Assembly: GCA_027886175.1 (NCBI GenBank)
Contig: JAJNNQ010000009.1
Coordinates: 19,441,501 to 19,505,500 of the forward strand
DNA: 64,000 nucleotides
Source of the DNA: Phylloscopus collybita
Taxonomy: Eukaryota; Chordata; Aves; Passeriformes; Phylloscopidae
Reading direction: 5' to 3'
The translations under genes and the position numbers were made by a program. The notes beneath the pieces were generated by a model that worked only from the letters and a program-made list of their open reading frames with translations, ran no database searches and was not told the origin of the DNA. Below, one piece after another: positions 11,761 through 24,500 of the stretch. Numbering within the stretch: position 1 is the stretch's first letter; each line of letters begins with the position of its first letter.

Positions 11761-13949
11761 TTTTGGTACCAGCAGGTTAAACTTTTAGTTATTTATCTCC
11801 TAGAATGTTTCCAGACTCATTTTGCCTTTTCTATCATCACTGCAACCTGTAAAAGCAACTAGTTGGATCCCTATGAACGGCAAACTTGATGTCTTTCCCT
11901 GTGCCCCTCACTTCTCTTGCTCTCTGTTTTTCTCCTCCTAGAGAGTGAGCGATTAAATGGTCAAGGAAGATAGACTGAAGAATTTTCTTTATCAATAACA
12001 CAGCAAAACCCAACAAGAGACAATAAAATAAACAAAATCCCCACATATGACTCTAATGTAAAGGAAACTCCTTGCTTTACAGACCAACACCTCAGATTTG
12101 TGGTGGTGTTATACTGGTAGTGTTGTCCTTACCCTCTTGGGCAAACTGCCATATTCTGCTGTGGTGATAAACAATAAAAGCGACAAAAAAACCTGAAGCT
12201 GCTCAACATAATTCTTCTTGCAGCATACTGTCACTTTGGATGTAAGTACAAGCCTCTACAAATGCAGAGTAGAGGGGCAGGTTGGTTTGTTCTTCTTTTC
12301 TTTAATCCTACACAAAGTGGTGGGAAAAAAAGGAACACATATATTCTTAAGTATGTGTACAAAATATTTCCTCAGGCTTTTATCTTCCATATGTGGACAG
12401 TTTGTACTTATATAGATTAAATAAATAATAATCTAATTCCAAATGCTGTATGAAGGAAAAGTCTTCTTACTCTTGAAAACATTTTTTTATGTCTCTCTGG
12501 ATACTACATTTAAAGATATTAAATTTAGAGGAAGCTAATTTAATTAATTTAGGGATTTTGCATTCAGAGTATGAAAAATAAATTACCTGGTATTTCTGTG
12601 TTTAAGAGGTTATTCACTAGACTTCATAATATGTTCAGATATAATTTGACTTAAATGTATTATATATCAAAATATAGTTGCATTTTTAATATATTTGTAA
12701 CTCAGATTCCCTTCAACAATATCTAATTGCCTAACCTTCTAATTAAATGTAAATGTGTTTTTAGGGAATTTTTCTGCTACCAAGCTGGAACCTAGTACAA
12801 TCTACCAAGAGCATAGCATTCCATTAAAAAAAAATGCCTAATGTCCTAAAGACATTATTATAAAAATAAACCCATTTTCAAGACACACTCCTTTTCATGT
12901 TGTTCTTATCAAGAAACCATGATCACTCTCTAATAAATATGTATATACTAATGTTAACAATATATATTTTAGGTGTCTAAAACGCTTATTAAAATTGGAT
13001 TAATCTAGATAAGAAAAAAAGCATATAAAAATACTGAACGCTATCATAAGTCTAACAAATTTTCCTGAATATTAATATTTGTTCTGCTTAAATATTTGGA
13101 ATTTAAATAATCTCAATCAAAGTACATAAGTCTGAGCAGAAGGGTTGTAAATGATGCAGTAAGTGGACCTACAATTTTAGGCAGTGATCCATACAATCTA
13201 CTTCAAATATCTACTCTACGATAAGTGGATTCATGCCTAGTGATGTTTTTCTTTCCCCTACTGGAGCACTAGCTTACCTGATTAGATGAAATAAATCAAT
13301 ACAAGAGATATATAGTTATTAAAATTAGTAATTTAATTTATGCACAGTAAATTTCAAAAAATGAACATAGGGTTAGGAACTTAGGAGCATGACCATACAA
13401 GTTTATTCTTTTCAGGCTCCAGAAAGGTTCTGACAAAATTTTGAAAAATGCTAAGTATTATATTGATATAAGAGGTTTCAAATCTTTCTGCTTTACATAA
13501 GAAAAAAGAAAAGAAAAAGAAAAAAAAGAAAAAGCAGACAAATTTCTTCCCTTCACTCCCAGATAATTAGCTTCCTCTAGAATCAAAACCCATTTTTTTT
13601 AACTAGCTGTTCAGAGCGTATAGTTTTCTAGACTACTTTACTACCATAGCCAGCTCAAATTTTCGTAACTGTGTTGCACAAATGTGTCATGCATTTAAAG
13701 TTCATGAAAAACAGATGCCAAAAATGCTTCCAAGACAAATTTTACCTCAACTCACAGAGTTAAACCTGCATGGTATCTGCTGCTTGTTTGCTCTCCCTGG
13801 TTGTTAGTTTTATGAGAATACCAGTACTAGAGAGTCCATTTACATCTTTCCAGTTTTTATTACAGTGAGACTTCCTGGCTCTGAAACCTGCTTGATTTTC
13901 TCTTGAGCAGGAGCTGTTGGGCTTTGATAATGCATTCTACTCCTAGGAA
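11761..13949. other. AT-rich unannotated DNA
   Basis: No gene or repeat family recognised. An A/G-rich low-complexity stretch lies at 13500-13537. Open frames at 11837-12046 and 12218-12415 have no recognisable content. Confidence 0.55.
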
Positions 13950-14335
13950 AGGAAATAAGGGGTAGTATCTTTAAAGGAAATTAGTTCTGCTGCTTAATTG
14001 ATAGTTATTACAATTACATAACTTAATCGGAAAAATGTACTGTATCAAGTTTTAAATGTTCCAGCTTGGCAGCTTCCTGTGAATGCCACCTGCATATTAA
14101 TTATGGCACAGTGCTCACCTTGGTTTAATATTCTGCTTCTTTTGCAGAAAATGAAAGAGAGGAACTGAATTTGAGAACAGTTTTAAGTTATTCAGAACAA
14201 AAGTACAGAAACTTGCTCTAGACCTGGCAGGGCTATATTAACTAATGACAAGAGTGAGAAAACTGTAAAAGAACAGATTAGCAAATCCCTTGTTGCAGAC
14301 TACTTCATCAAAATCAAGGTAAGTTTTCAGGCAAT
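13950..14335 (+). other. Candidate conserved non-coding block with splice-like signals
   Basis: The stretch 13970-14130 holds several TAATTA/ATTAAT type cores in an otherwise mixed-composition sequence, a look common in vertebrate conserved non-coding elements. A pyrimidine-rich run ending in 'ttttgcag' (about 14139-14148) is followed about 170 bases later by a near-perfect splice donor 'caaggtaagt' (around 14317-14326). The interval between them has stops in all three frames, so if it is an exon it is non-coding. Both readings are inference; chance splice-like signals are common at this scale. Confidence 0.2.
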
Positions 14336-14491
14336 TTTTTCAAGGAGAATTCAAGGAGGAAGAGAAAGAAAAAGAATCAAGATACAGGTAGTAGGTGCAT
14401 TCAAGCAAGACAGTTTCTGGGGTTTAGGGGATTTTTAGCTTTCTCCTTGTGGAAGCATTGTGGCAGCTGATTTGCCTCTGCAGATGTTTAG

Positions 14492-14731
14492 CAGTCACAA
14501 GAAATCACATTATTTTCAGGAAGAGAGAAGAGAGCTTTCACAGAAGAAGGAATTGAGAGGTGGAAGAAATATGTTTGTGAACAAAAAGAGTTCAGGAGTC
14601 CAAAGGGAAATGAGTTTGAAATCACAAATAACATTGATGAGATTTCAGACCCTGAAGACAGTATTCTGAAAGTTTCCAAATGCATTAGAAAAAGGTACAG
14701 CATCTACACTGAGATTTTTTACCTTCCCTAG
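14492..14731 (+). other. Open frame of 79 codons without ATG, possible cryptic exon or pseudogene piece
   Basis: This frame runs from just after a stop at 14489 to a stop at 14729-14731 and lacks a Met codon. The predicted peptide is charged, with a lysine/arginine-rich first half, an acidic serine-containing middle (DEISDPEDS) and a basic end. A splice-acceptor-like 'tttgcctctgcag' sits at 14471-14483. No known domain was recognised. A stop-free run of this length is not rare by chance in 64 kb, so it is listed only as a possibility. Confidence 0.15.
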
Positions 14732-15280
14732 TAATTACAAGCTACAGAAATAAAAAAAAAAAAGAGGGATACTGTGGTGTAGACATTAGAAGTAAGGTGG
14801 AATACTGACAGCCTGATATCCTGTTAAGAAAGGAGATGTAGCTTTTTAGAAAAGTGTTTCTCTGTGACCTTTCCAACTTTCAACTCTGCAGACACCAGCC
14901 TGTGAAAAAATGCAGTGCTACTTTTGCATGTATAAGAACTGGGACTGTAACACTTCTGCTCTCTGACAACCTCATTGCTTCATTCTTTAACTGAAAATTA
15001 TCAGTCTTCCAGTACTTTTTCTATTCAAAATATATTTATTTTGGAGAAGTAGCCTTTGGATGCTGATCTTGAAAATATTTCTGCATATTTTTACTTAGGA
15101 TCTGGGAAAGGCTCTCAGGTACTCACAGGTATGTCAAAAATAAAGTATTTCTAGATATGCAAGAAGTGAATGTAAATTTCCTTTCTGACAGCTGGTTATT
15201 TACTAGTGTGTCATCTGTGTTTCTACAGGAACTGTACGTCCTACAATAATCATGTAGAAAAAAATGGCACACTGCAAACA
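14732..15280. other. AT-rich unannotated DNA
   Basis: No gene, repeat family or regulatory element was recognised between the open frame and the pentanucleotide array. Confidence 0.55.
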
Positions 15281-15364
15281 AGGGAAGGGAAGGGAAGGGA
15301 AGGGAAGGGAAGGGAAGGGAAGGGAAGGGAAGGGAAGGGAAGGGAAGGGAAGGGAAGGGAAGGG
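15281..15364. repeat. (AGGGA)n pentanucleotide microsatellite
   Basis: 84 bases of an uninterrupted 5-base unit, about 17 copies, all purine on the plus strand. The 71-codon frame through it (15206-15421) is a repeated glycine-arginine-glutamate-lysine translation of the array and not a gene. Its perfection suggests a young or still variable array. Confidence 0.97.
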
Positions 15365-18300
15365 CACACTTCTATTTTCCCACTAGATTTAAAATGTTTG
15401 TGCAACGATGATAATCACTAAACATGTGATTCTCAAATGTCCTCATCTTAAATTTATCTGTACTTTTAACATCAGTTTTCATTTCAGCTAGATCCTTTAT
15501 TTGGCTTCATAAGTCCTGCAGAATGACATATGGAAAGCTACATAATTTGAAGTTAAACATTTTTCTTCTTACATTTCTACTATTTCTTTAGAAAAAGAGA
15601 AATCTCTTATATAGTCATGTTGTCAAAAAACTTTGATACATACTTCTACAGCAGTCATATAGAAAAAATTATCCACATACCAGTCTTCCAAAGTCTGTAA
15701 TGGAGCAGACATGTCCAAGAAAACTTTCAAAGTTCCTTTGAGAAAGAGAATATTATAATTATTATGGCATTGAACATCTGAAACAAACCATAAGCAAATA
15801 AAAAACAGTATGAGGGAAAAATTTTACACTGTAAGTTGTAGGCATAAAGGAAAACTAGGAATAGTTCTTTGCAGTTGTATTGTTTTGCTGTTCCTATTCA
15901 TTATTCTATGTAACTTCTAAAAGACAGACTGCACCTGGACTAAATTATGTTTCTCATGCTCAAAACTATAATTCCTTTTTTTTTTCTTTTTCTACAAGGT
16001 ATTATTATTGTCATAGCATTTTTGTTTCATAAAATAAAAAAAATTTTGTATAAGATTTTGGGATGTCTGGGGTCTAAAAAAAGTTTGAAATGCTCTAATT
16101 TTCAAATAATTATCTTAAGGTGGAAATTCTTATAAAGATGCAAATTATATCAAATAGATCCTTGTTGCTCGCTTTTACACAGAAGCGTGGCAAACAAAAA
16201 CTGCCTTTTTTCTTGTGGTGTTTTTGTTAGCAAGGCAAATCATGTTTTAAAAATTCTTGAGACATACATAGCTAATGTTATATATGGAGACGAAGGGGAA
16301 AGATCAGTGTCAAAGAAGAAATGTTTGACCTTGTCTTCTGACATTGCTATAGAAAATGACAATAAAAGAAAATAACAGAAAAGAAAATAGCAAATGCATT
16401 CTTTCTACTCCTTTCAAAATTTATAGCTTCTTTCAGCTCAACAAAGAAGGCTTTATCAGTGCTTTGTCATATATTTTGTTTTCCTTGAATCCATGTGTTG
16501 CATTAAATTTCTGAGCTCACTTTTAAAAATAATTTTTAAAGATTAAAATATTTTTTTTTCATAAGGGATATTGGAACGCAGAGAAGGTGGCCCCTGTCAG
16601 TATTTAGATACCCTTTATAAACAGCATTTGCTTTCTTTTTCATTTCTATGTGTTTCATTCTTTAAACATACCTTTCTTTCTCAGATTGTCATGTCAAAAC
16701 GAACACAAAAGTATCTATTTTAGATATACAGGCAAAGGAGCGCCTCTCCTCTCAAAGAGAGGTTGAGTCACCTCTCCTCAACTCTGCTCCTGCAGTAACT
16801 TTCCAAACACACAAAAAATCTTCACATTGTCAATGCTGTGCTCCTATTCGTGTTCTTACTTTCCATCTACCACACATCATATCATTGTTTTCTCACTGAT
16901 GGAGGTCTGCAGGATACAGATAGTAAAATGATTTCTGGGCACTCACAAGTTGGCATATTTTTGGAGATTATGGGATGATTAAAATAACCATGATAGTGCC
17001 TATGCCATTATTAAAAGTGACAGACAAATGTTAAAAAATCCAGACTATTTTTTTTTCCAATTAAATTCTCATTCATTGAGAAAATCTTATAAACAGGGGG
17101 TACAGATTTTGATCACCACTCTTCTTTTAACCAGGACACTAATAAATCAGTTTTAGCTTTCCTCACTGACCCCAGTAATGTACGTAATGGTTGCCCTTGT
17201 ACACCAGGATTGATGTTCTCTGAGCTGCCTGGTGCAACCTAAGTGAATCTTAAAGAATTTCCCCCTAGATTATTTTTTTTTTTAATTTTATCAGCAGAAG
17301 AACATTCAGTTTTGCAGTCCTAAATCTTTTTTACAATTCAGAGTGAAATAAACCCTATTCACTTGCATTTTTTCTCCTGCTGAGCATAACCAACATGGAA
17401 TTTTGCTGAGAAAAGTGACATCAGATCAGAGGCTGTTGTTCACTTTATTGAGTTTCATCTCCTTCTTTTAATAGTATGAAAAAAATAAATCCTTTTCAAA
17501 GACATAAGTAGTTACAAAACTGCACATAATCTTAATTTTGAGGGATTTACAAAATCAGATTCACAGACTGAAAAATACATCCATCAGTTCACAAAAGTAC
17601 AACACGTTGTTGAGACTAATACAGAGAAAAAGAGATGTTTTTTCCTAAGCAAGAAGAATATGGAAGTTTGTCTGATGTAAAACTGTGTAGCTGTACTGAA
17701 ATCAAGCACACTAGAAATCATCATTTTATCTATCTACAGAGTTTGAATTATGTGAACTTTCAAAAAAAAAAAACCTCTTCAAAAGCTTGTTTTCTAAATT
17801 GTTTCCTACCTCTCAACTGAATAGACAGTGTCAGAAGCATTCTTCAGGAAAAAACCCAACCCAGTGGCAGTTTTAGGTATGCAGACAGCCTGAGTTTGTA
17901 TAGAAAACCTGCAGAAAATTGTTTCTCTGTTACTAAGCTAAATTAACTTCATATGTACAAGGACAGAATAGGATAAGAGTTGTTCACTTCCTAAATGTTT
18001 GATACTCAAGTCTACTCTTACCCACTTAGCAATTTGGTAACATTGCTGCAAAATATTTTTCAGCTGCTAGTCTTTTTTTTTTTTTTTTTCCTTACCATTT
18101 AATGCAATTTATCTCTTCTTTTGGGAATAAAATCTGAAATATCACAGATGTAAAATTCATTTAGGACTAAGAAGGAACAGAAACAAACAAGAACATAATT
18201 ATAATATTTAAGAAGTTCAAAATAAACACAAAAATACTCTGCTAACTTTCAGAGTCAAAAATAGGTTTAAGCTCCATTTCACATAGCCAGCTGGAGGTTA

Positions 18301-19089
18301 TATTTCCTGGAAGAAATTAAACAACAGGTATAGATTCCATCCCAAATAGCCTGTCTCTTGCTGATAGTTTTATCATGACAGTAATTAATTTAAAAGCAAT
18401 GAGAACTACTCATGTGTGTGAAATTTTGCAGGAGTAGATATTCATTGACATCACAGCTGGTAGAAAATGAAACAAGGAAAAATTCACTAAAGTGTTGGCA
18501 ATAATGATGTCCTTTCCTTCTTCCTTCAACTGCCTCTAAAGGAAATTAGTATTTTCTTTTCTTGTTTGATGAACTATCTTTAGTCTTTTTGAAAAACATT
18601 CTAATGATTAGATGGCAGATGCAACACAGTCTGACAACAAAGTTGTAAAACCAGCGCTTCCTCTCAAAAATGCCTGCTTAGATATACAAAATATGAAGTT
18701 GAGATAAAAGATCTAACAGTTTTGAAAACCTGCCAGATCTTTTTCAATGAATAGGGTTAGAAGACATATCTTCTCACTAAAGCAACAGAAAACAAATTAA
18801 GACCTAGTTTAAAACTTTTAACATGCTGTGAATCTTCTGGAGCATTCACAGTATGATTCACAGCTTTGGATTATGTCTTCCACTAGCATTATTAGCAATT
18901 ATTATTTTATGTTCTCACTTCTAAACTTATGTGGGGTTAGCTTCTGATATCCATAGGCAAATCAGTCGGAATATCCTGTAATAAAGGAAATATCTTTGGA
19001 ATAAATATTTCTAATAAAAATATGTTCTTATGTATAGGTTAGACATAAGATTTCTAGAGATACATTTAAAATATGTGCATATGCAAATC
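15365..19089. other. AT-rich unannotated DNA
   Basis: 3.7 kb without a recognisable gene or mobile element. It contains short homopolymers (T17 at 18073-18089) and a small inverted repeat pair near 16745-16790 built on CTCTCCTC. Open frames near 15947, 16187 and 17635 are short and featureless. Confidence 0.55.
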
Positions 19090-19481
19090 AGAGTATCATA
19101 GTAAGGCCTGGATTGGAAGAGACCTTAAGATTGTCCAGTTCCAACCCCCCCACCACAGGGAAGGGTGTCACTTGTTAGATCAGGTTTTTCATGGGCACAT
19201 CCAATCTCAATCTGCTCCTGAAGTCATCCACGGATGAGGAATCCACCTTTCTGGACAACCTCTTCCAGTGCCTAACTACTGCATGTATAAAGTCAGCTTC
19301 CCTCCTTTTATAAGCCCCCTTTAAGTAGAGGAAGATGGCAATGAGGTCTCCTCTGAGCCTTCTGTTCTCCATGCAGAACAACCCCAACTCTCTCAGCTTG
19401 TTCTCTCAGGAGAGATGCACCAGCCCTCTCATCATCTTCATGGACGTCCTTCCTATGCACTCACTCCAACGGTCTTTCTTG
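19090..19481 (-). mobile_element. CR1 LINE, 3' UTR and ORF2 C-terminus
   Basis: The inverted CR1 3' end begins at about 19090 ('agagtatcatag', then 'tggaagagaccttaag'). The minus-strand open part 19175-19387 (70 codons) carries the CR1 C-terminal blocks '[10 protein letters not shown]', '[13 protein letters not shown]', 'VVRHWKRL' and a degenerate last block. The region between YLKG and VVRHW is shorter than in the copy at 43627-44299, which suggests an internal deletion or a different subfamily. The fragment ends at about 19481, close to where the LTR-like block starts. Confidence 0.88.
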
Positions 19482-19489
19482 CTAGCCAA

Positions 19490-20293
19490 TTACCTCAGGT
19501 CTAAGGTGAAGTAAACAAGGCTGAGGGATAAGAATGTATCCATAAGGAAAGCCAAACCTGGCAGCTATCCTGAAAGTCAGCTCTGCTTGGCTTTGGTTGG
19601 GGAGGTCCTAGCCCACAGGCTTATTTGCCAAGGCCAGGTTTGAAAACACTTCCCCGCAACTGAGGGGAATGAGGAGAGGTTGTGGGGGCTGATGGTGAAA
19701 CCAGAGGGAGCGACACCCAGCACGGGAGCCTACAAGTCAGATAAAAGACACACTCTGCAGAGACCCTTCCCTAACATGAACTGGCTCAGCTGTAAAACTA
19801 ATTTCTGCAGGACATTCACATGACAGGCATCTGCCATATCTTAGGAGTCATAAACCATCAAAGACCCCCGAAGCACTCTCAGACTCCTTTCTGAGGCCTT
19901 CCACCAGAGGACTGCATGTGATCCATAAGTATTGCAACAGATCCAGAGTCTGTGGAGCTTTCCCCACCCCCACAAGGGAGGTGCTTGGGAAAGCACAGCA
20001 TGTATCTGATCATAAACCCGGTGAACCCTGTTTCATGGGACCCTTGCCATCCCTCACCACTGAGAAGACCAGAAGAAGGCCAACAGGATACAGCTGGATC
20101 CACAGGAGTGATGTTTATCTTCCTACTTCATCACTCTCTTTCTTTCTGCTCCCCTTCTCCTTTTCCTATTTCTCTCTCTCTCTCTCTACCTGATATTTAT
20201 AACTAAAATCTGCTCTGTTGACTTCAGCATATGTTCTTGTTTACACCTTAATTTGGGTAGAGGCATCTCTCTAGTTATTGGATCTTAACATAA
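19490..20293 (+). mobile_element. ERV LTR (family shared with 29051-29660)
   Basis: This block is distinctly less AT-rich than its surroundings. Its last 245 bases (about 20048-20293) are clearly homologous, in opposite orientation, to 29051-29316: both have the 'ctcaccactgagaag' block, a 'ggatccacagg' block, a pyrimidine-rich stretch, and the end block with 'gaggcatctctc' and 'ggatcttaaca'. The hexamer where the 29 kb copy has AATAAA reads ACTAAA here (20202-20207), so the polyA signal has decayed. The 5' limit and target duplication were not found, and the upstream 550 bases are much less similar between the copies. No retroviral coding sequence is attached. Confidence 0.6.
20170..20188. 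repeat. (TC)n run within the LTR
   Basis: A 19-base TC dinucleotide run inside the pyrimidine-rich part of the LTR. The 29 kb copy has only an irregular pyrimidine stretch at the matching place, so this expanded after insertion. Confidence 0.9.
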
Positions 20294-20567
20294 GCCTGTA
20301 CTTCGGCTTGACAAATTAGAAATACCATGTGGATTTGAGTACAGATTTTGCTTGTTGCTTTTACTTCACAGAACTGAATGAAGGAAATGGAAAACCATAA
20401 TTCTGTGATTACTGATCATGCCTTTCCTGTCTTGCTTGTTGTTCAAGAGGTTTCCTTCACTCTAATTTATCCTTGTTGTGCATTTGCCTAGGCCATGTTA
20501 AAGACAAGGGTTTGGGGTTTTTTTCTCTTTTCTTTCTCTGTGAAGTAGAGCCTTAATAAAGAAAGAG

Positions 20568-20656
20568 TAATAAAGTAATTACTTTATTAAAAAACTTACT
20601 TAATAAAGTAAGTCCCCTTTTTTGTGACCATTACTAGATTTCTCAAAATCTAGTAA
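20568..20656. repeat. Cluster of three perfect hairpins/palindromes
   Basis: Three perfect inverted repeats sit within 89 bases. First, 20568-20589 is a 22-bp palindrome with no loop (arm TAATAAAGTAA). Second, 20594-20613 has 8-bp arms ACTTACTT/AAGTAAGT around a 4-base loop. Third, 20631-20656 has 11-bp arms TTACTAGATTT/AAATCTAGTAA around the loop CTCA. The first two share the AATAAAGTAA core. The pattern could come from template-switch replication errors. Function unknown. Confidence 0.9.
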
Positions 20657-23600
20657 ATTAAGACACAGTGTATTCTAAGCCCTCACATTTTTTCAACCTG
20701 ATAAATTGCAAACCAAAATACTATGAATATGTGCTTTGAACTCTGTTGAGCTGAGTTAATTTCTCTTCAAAATTATCAATTTAGTCAAGCTAACCATTAG
20801 CTTGAGTAATTCAAATAATTAAAATTAAAATAAAATTATTCTTCCTATATCAATTTTATGTATACACTCACCCACACATTGACTGTTATATTGGCCCTGA
20901 TACTAAACTTTCTTTACATGAATGATAGACACAAATGTAGGAAGTGCTGCTGTACCAGCAACTAAAGGGCAATTTTCTTTTTCTTTTTAATAAACAGGTG
21001 ACCTTCATTTTAGCTTCCACAGTCACTTTCCGTATTTGATGAACTGATTCATTGTGTGTGCACTGTAAAATTCTGTGTTCAGACCACTGACCCACGTGAC
21101 TGTAAGAAATGGCAAACTTTGGAAATTACAATTGAAATGTTCAGGTGCTCTGTACTGCCTGTATTAAGCATTTCAGAGGGGACAATTGCATATTAATTAT
21201 ATGATCTAAACTCAGGTGAGGTTTTTTTTAATATTAAATTTTTGAGAAGACAAATTTTTTGCCTTGAAACTCAAGACTGATTTCTAGTTCCTAAGATTTA
21301 TACAGAGAAAGGTATTTGTAACAAAAAAAAAGCTCTGCATTTTGTTTCTGTCATTAAAAAAAAAATAAATGTATAGATAAGAGACTATAGAACCAAACCT
21401 GCAGTAGACAGTTGTTTTGCAAAGCTACAAACCAGAACACTTCCTACAAAAATAATTTTCTCTTACTTGGTTTTCAAGCAAGTAGAAATAAAATTTTCGT
21501 AAATCACAATCAGATCACTACTGGAATAAAAGGTATAGTGTTCACCCAGACTACCATTTCTTGGAAGATGGAAAAATTGTACAGTGGAGCTAAACATGCT
21601 GAAGTTTTTTGATACTTAAACATATAATCTTTAAAACTTTTAGTTATCTAGTTCTGAGAAAATGCAGCAGACTGCTAACACAGGCCACACAGGCTAATAA
21701 CCAAGAATCTTTATATTGCCTCCCAAGACCACCAGACTGTTTCCAGCAACAGTTTACAGCTCATAAGTAGATGTACAGGGGAATTTTTTAATGATATCTG
21801 AATGAGTCAAAAGCAAATTATGATTACTGTTTTTCCCCTGCCTCTCATTGTTTTGAGTATCTTGGTTTTATACTCTTTTCTCTTTTTTTTATCCTTTTGC
21901 TAATCTTTTATAATCATTTTACACTTCTGGCTCACATTCCCTTACAATGCTTCCATAAAATACATCTCTTAACCATATCTTTTATTCTGTTGAAGCATGA
22001 AATCACAGCGCTGAAACCAGCTAAGTTTTTCTAGATGCATGCTGATAGATCTGTTTTCAGTCTTGTTTTCCTTAAACCACCACCACAGTAAGAAACATCT
22101 ATTTTAAGAATCCTTTAGAATGGCAAAATTTATCATTAATAGAAATGGAGTGAGCTCTTTTCCCAAAAGAGGTACTTGTGAGATCAAACACACATTAGTA
22201 AGGCAGTGTTAAGAAACTGCATTGCGGCTGTCTCTGTCAGTCTGTTATCTACATAAGAAATGAATTTACTTGCTTCAGCCAACAATTCAGAACTTGTTAT
22301 GAAGAGGAGTTTGGTGCTTTTTTTAGATCATGTTTTGAAAAAGGAAGGAATAAAGAATCTTCTCATTTCTTAGTGATTTGGATTTTAAATGAATACAGCC
22401 AAATGTGTCAACTTAATTCTGTAATCTTTAAACTACTGTAGACAACAGATGGTAGATGGGACATGAATGGGAAAACATATTTGATTACATTTTAAATCCT
22501 TTCAAGTTTGTCAATTTTTAAAATTAGTTATTAGGACAAATATTTCTGGGCACAGCTTCATGTATTTATCATCTTCAAGCCCTGATATTATCATGCCCTG
22601 GTTTCAAAGATCTACAACAAAACCTGGTCAAAAATCAGCTCTTTTTTTTTGACAATCTTCAAGAGACCTATTGCTGTTAGATGACTAATGAATTATTTTT
22701 CATTTATATTGGGTCATTTATCTTTCTTCCTCTTTCTTAATATAAGACCTCTTTTCATTGCACACTATGCATAAGGGTACATTAATGACACTGAAAAGTA
22801 ATACAAAATACTTGAGTGTGTCTGAAGTCAAAAGGGAGGAGATGTTTTTGAAAACACATGAAAGAAAGAATAATATATCTTTGATGAGAGGGTTTTGATT
22901 GCTTGATTTTTTTTTCAATTTATCTAGCATACCTGCATGAGAAACAGGGAAACAACTTAAAAAAATTAAACCAGGAAAGATAAGAGATTTTAATCCAGTT
23001 TTAGATGCTAATGATCTCAGTCCTTTCTAGCTCATCATGGTAATAGAGCTCTTTTTCTAACAAATTGAGGAAAAATGATAAATTCATGTTCTGTGGAGAA
23101 AACAGATAGCATTATTGACATGGTAAAATGATACTAAAGAGTGACACAAATTTAAAAAACAGTGTATTAAACAACATAGCCTTGGTGCACTACTTGCTTT
23201 TTACATAATTTTCAGATATACATACAGCTATCTTAAGATGTTCCCTCTGTTGATTTTATTTATTCTAGCACTAGGACTGAAAAGAACTACCACAACTGTG
23301 GGATGTTATTTAATGTTGGCAAAGGAAGAACTGACAGCTTGGGCAAAATGCAAATGACTGAGAAGTTTGTGATAGAAATGAGTGTAAACAGATGGTTTGG
23401 AGTGAGCTGAAGTATTGTTGACTTTCTATTTTGGGATAATGGAAGAGCTCCTATTTAAGAATTTTTTTTTACTAAAAGAAGCAAAAATACTAACTTTAAA
23501 AAGTCTTCACTATGCAGGATCAAGGAAGCTGAATGAACCTTTTCATAATTCTTTCTTGAAATGTGTGGCTAAGATCCTGCAGCTGTCCATGAAAGGCTGA

Positions 23601-24500
23601 GCTCATCTGTATAAAGCACTGCTGGGTTCCACAGAGACCAGGAAAAAAGGTACCATGCTCCTGGAAGAGAAGAATAAAATTCACCTCATCTTCTCTACTA
23701 TTGCCCTTAAACACATTACCTTTAAGTGTTTTCACCAAACACTCAGTTGAACTTGCTTGGACTCTTTTTTTTGTATTCCTAGCAAATTCTACAGAGTTTA
23801 TTTTGCATAAGCATTTACACTCTTTCTAAAAGTTCATTTCAGTGAAACTGAATTTTACAGAGCATGATACATATAAAAAAAAGTTTCTGTTTAGATTATA
23901 ACATTTAGTTAAAATTGCATATAATAGAATATTGCTATGGTGATGTTCCAGTTTTGTGTAATTTTGTAGAAAATTGCTTAACATGCATGTACAGTTCATT
24001 CCACACAAATTATAATCAATTCAGCAACCCATTTCTTTCTGGAGCTTGAATATACAGACCAATCTGAAGTATAATAGCCTTTCATTACTATATTGTAATG
24101 TAGTGATGTTTCATAGAATTAGGAGAATTCCTTTGTGTTTTTCCCCTCTGAGTCATAGACTTGTAAATAAAATCTAAGGAAATGGAATGTTAACTGGTGA
24201 TGGGTGTCTAAAATGTAAGCTGATAAAAATAATGCAACTGATCCTTAACTCTAAAGAGATACAGAAGAAAAAATATCAACATATGATTATACATAGGCCA
24301 ACAATAAGTTTAATCAAAACATAGCTACACAGCTGAATACATCTAAATTGCATTAAATTGCTTTTAGCTTACTTAAGGGGTAATAAGAACTCCTCTCTTC
24401 TAAAGAAAATCAGGTTACAAAAACCCTAAGTGTTATCTAGATCTATATTAAATGTCAGAGCTTAAATGAGCGTTAGGTTCACCTCATGGGCATTCTGATG
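20657..24500. other. AT-rich unannotated DNA
   Basis: No gene or repeat family recognised. The short open frames here (20886-24008) have no recognisable domains. Confidence 0.55.

Noticed and set aside
15206..15421. 71-codon frame with a repeated GREGK pattern
   Set aside because: Translation of the (AGGGA)n array.
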